A stretch of 64,000 nucleotides of DNA from Dromaius novaehollandiae. Taxonomy: Eukaryota > Chordata > Aves > Casuariiformes > Dromaiidae. The stretch's first letter is position 1, and every line of letters starts with the position of its first letter. Location of the stretch: contig NC_088098.1 in assembly GCF_036370855.1 (NCBI RefSeq), forward strand, positions 38,815,981 through 38,879,980. The letters are read 5' to 3'. The translations under genes were made by a program, and so were the position numbers. A model generated the notes under the pieces. It did no database searches and was not told where the DNA came from. It worked only from the letters and a program-made list of their open reading frames with translations. This document shows positions 62,639 through 64,000 of this stretch, one piece after another.

Positions 62639-62899
62639 GATGTGCATAGCTATCCATCCACAACGCTGACAGTAAATCACCTGCTAGCTCTAAGGACAGA
62701 GATTTCCAAGGCACTGGGAATCTTGAACACTAAAAATGTCAGCTTAGTGTTAAGTGACAGTAAAAAGCAAAACAACGTTAGCTACAAGGAAGACAGAAAA
62801 TACAATCTGATGACCACAAAAAGCCCAGACATGCTCATGCCTTGGATACCATGCACTGTTCTGATCAATTCTTTTTAAAATATACATACACAGCGGCAG

Positions 62900-63109
62900 T
62901 GAGAAAGAAAGAGAAAGAGAAGGAGAAAGAGAAAGAGAAAGAAAGAGAAAGACAAGAAGAAAAAGAAAGAAAGACAGAGGAAGAGAAAGAAAAAGAGAAG
63001 AAAAAGAAAAAGAAAAAGGAAAAAGAAAAAGAAAGAGAATAAGAAAAGGAAAAGGAAAAAGAACAAGAAAAAAAGAAAAAGAAAAAAGAAGAAAAATAAA
63101 AGAAAAAGG
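62900..63109 (+). repeat. 210-bp polypurine tract (GA/GAAA/AAAAG)
   Basis: An almost unbroken run of A and G with only a few pyrimidines, built from GAAA, GAGAAA and AAAAAG units that change gradually along the tract. Apparent KE/RE-rich and F/S-rich open frames on the two strands are products of this repeat, not genes. Confidence 0.95.
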
Positions 63110-63299
63110 TGACGATGATGAACAGAGTCATGGAAAGGTTTTTGTAGGAGAAAGACTAGCCTCTTCTGTTGGAGAAGAAGGGATATGATGTCTATACAAT
63201 TCCTAGTGCCAGGGAGAAGGTGAATAAAGTGCACATTTCATTATTTCTCACCCTAGAAGAACCAAGGGACAGACAGAAAATAGCCTGCCAACAAAGTTA

Positions 63300-63460
63300 A
63301 CATAAAATAAAGGAAATGGTTCTTCCTTCAACTCACTGCTGAACTATAGAACATGCTGCCTCAGGGGGCTCTGGAGATGCAGAAGAAAAATGGTCCAAAA
63401 AGCAACTAGACACATTCACCCAGGAGAAGGCCACTGTGGCGATTAAAAACAAAAATTTAA
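63300..63460 (+). mobile_element. Probable old CR1/L3-type LINE 3' fragment
   Basis: The segment contains AAAGGAAATGGTTCTTCCTT, AACTATAGAACATGCTGCC, then AAAAAGCAACTAGACACATT and CAGGAGAAGGCCACTGTGGC. It follows the plan of an ancient CR1/L3-like 3' region ('...ctatggaactcattgcc...aaaaggattagacaaattcatggaggataagg...'). It has no poly(A), is heavily diverged, and is called from pattern memory. Confidence 0.45.
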
Positions 63461-64000
63461 ACAGGACAAACTCTTCTTTAGACATGTGAAAAAGTGGCTT
63501 CACATAAATCTTTAATTAAAAGTAGGGAAGGAGAATACGTGGCTGAAAATACCTGTTCAAGACAATTAGTAGGAGTAGACAAAAACCCTAGAATAAATAA
63601 GTACTTGTGACAAAAAAGAGCTCAATTACTATCAAAAGTTCAGCTGCTGTGTGCTGGGTGACAGAGCAGTGCTAGAGAGACAATCATGTCCAGGATCAAC
63701 AGGGACTCCAGCAAGAGAAGTGAATGAAAAAGGACTTTGACCCTCAACTCAATAAATTAAGAGGCTGCAATGTATGGCAAGTTCATAGAAAACTCAGTGT
63801 ATCTGCATCAGAAATTCCCCTGGATCTGAATCTAGGTTACATCCCCTGCTGTGAATCATTTCCCCAGCAACTCCCCAATTAGCCGAATGCCCGGTATCCC
63901 TGATGGACCTCATGAAGTAGAGAGCAGTGCACAAGAACCACACCAGCGAGCACAGCGGGCTTGTCAAAGGCTAATGAACTCTTGGGAGAGTCCCTTGCTC
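63461..64000. other. Non-coding right edge
   Basis: Nothing recognised. Confidence 0.5.

Noticed and set aside
62842..63234. KE/RE-rich plus-strand and F/S/L-rich minus-strand frames
   Set aside because: Translation of the polypurine repeat.
1..64000. tRNA, rRNA, snoRNA, CRISPR array, endogenous retrovirus LTRs or gag/pol genes
   Set aside because: Looked for by eye and not seen; the only reverse transcriptase is that of the CR1 LINE.

Overview
The window looks like vertebrate nuclear DNA, most likely from a bird. It has long AT-rich stretches without open frames, one GC-rich CpG island of about 1.1 kb, simple microsatellites, and a CR1-family LINE whose 3' end has the avian form (a GGTTGGACTAGATGATC-type tail followed by short TCTGTGA-type repeats). 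There are no bacterial operons, no CRISPR array, no RNA gene I can recognise, and no intact known protein-coding gene. A turtle or crocodilian source cannot be excluded from sequence alone.

Layout. Positions 1-3980 are AT-rich and probably intronic or flanking to a gene whose promoter lies in the CpG island. They hold a striking 50-bp inverted repeat (82-131 / 310-359), a 28-A run and G-runs. Positions 3985-5135 are the CpG island. Inside it I see a coherent minus-strand core promoter: a CRE-like GTGACGT, a TATA-like CTATATG, a pyrimidine start site about 28 bp downstream, a short GC-rich first exon and a CAG|GTACC donor. The downstream gene would run leftward out of the window and I cannot name it. 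Positions 5140-11740 are mostly featureless, with a probable old SINE remnant at 7.55 kb and a candidate tiny spliced ORF at 10.6-10.9 kb. Positions ~11750-16017 are a near full-length but broken CR1 retrotransposon on the plus strand, with recognisable ORF1 (coiled coil, SGNH-esterase-like segment) and ORF2 (endonuclease, reverse transcriptase) pieces.

Positions 16018-64000 are non-coding as far as I can tell. They contain MIR-like SINE remnants, microsatellites (TTA, TACA, TA, CA), small minisatellites, a 33-bp perfect tandem duplication, a 210-bp polypurine tract, and several AT-rich blocks dense in TAAT/ATTA motifs that could be conserved regulatory elements. Near the right edge is a probable old CR1/L3-type 3' fragment.

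The only parts that act together are the promoter elements in the CpG island and the two ORFs of the CR1 element. The rest reads as intron or intergenic DNA. I found no convincing new biological system. The items most worth checking are the inverted repeat, the minus-strand promoter, the small spliced ORF at 10.7 kb and the unusually complete CR1.
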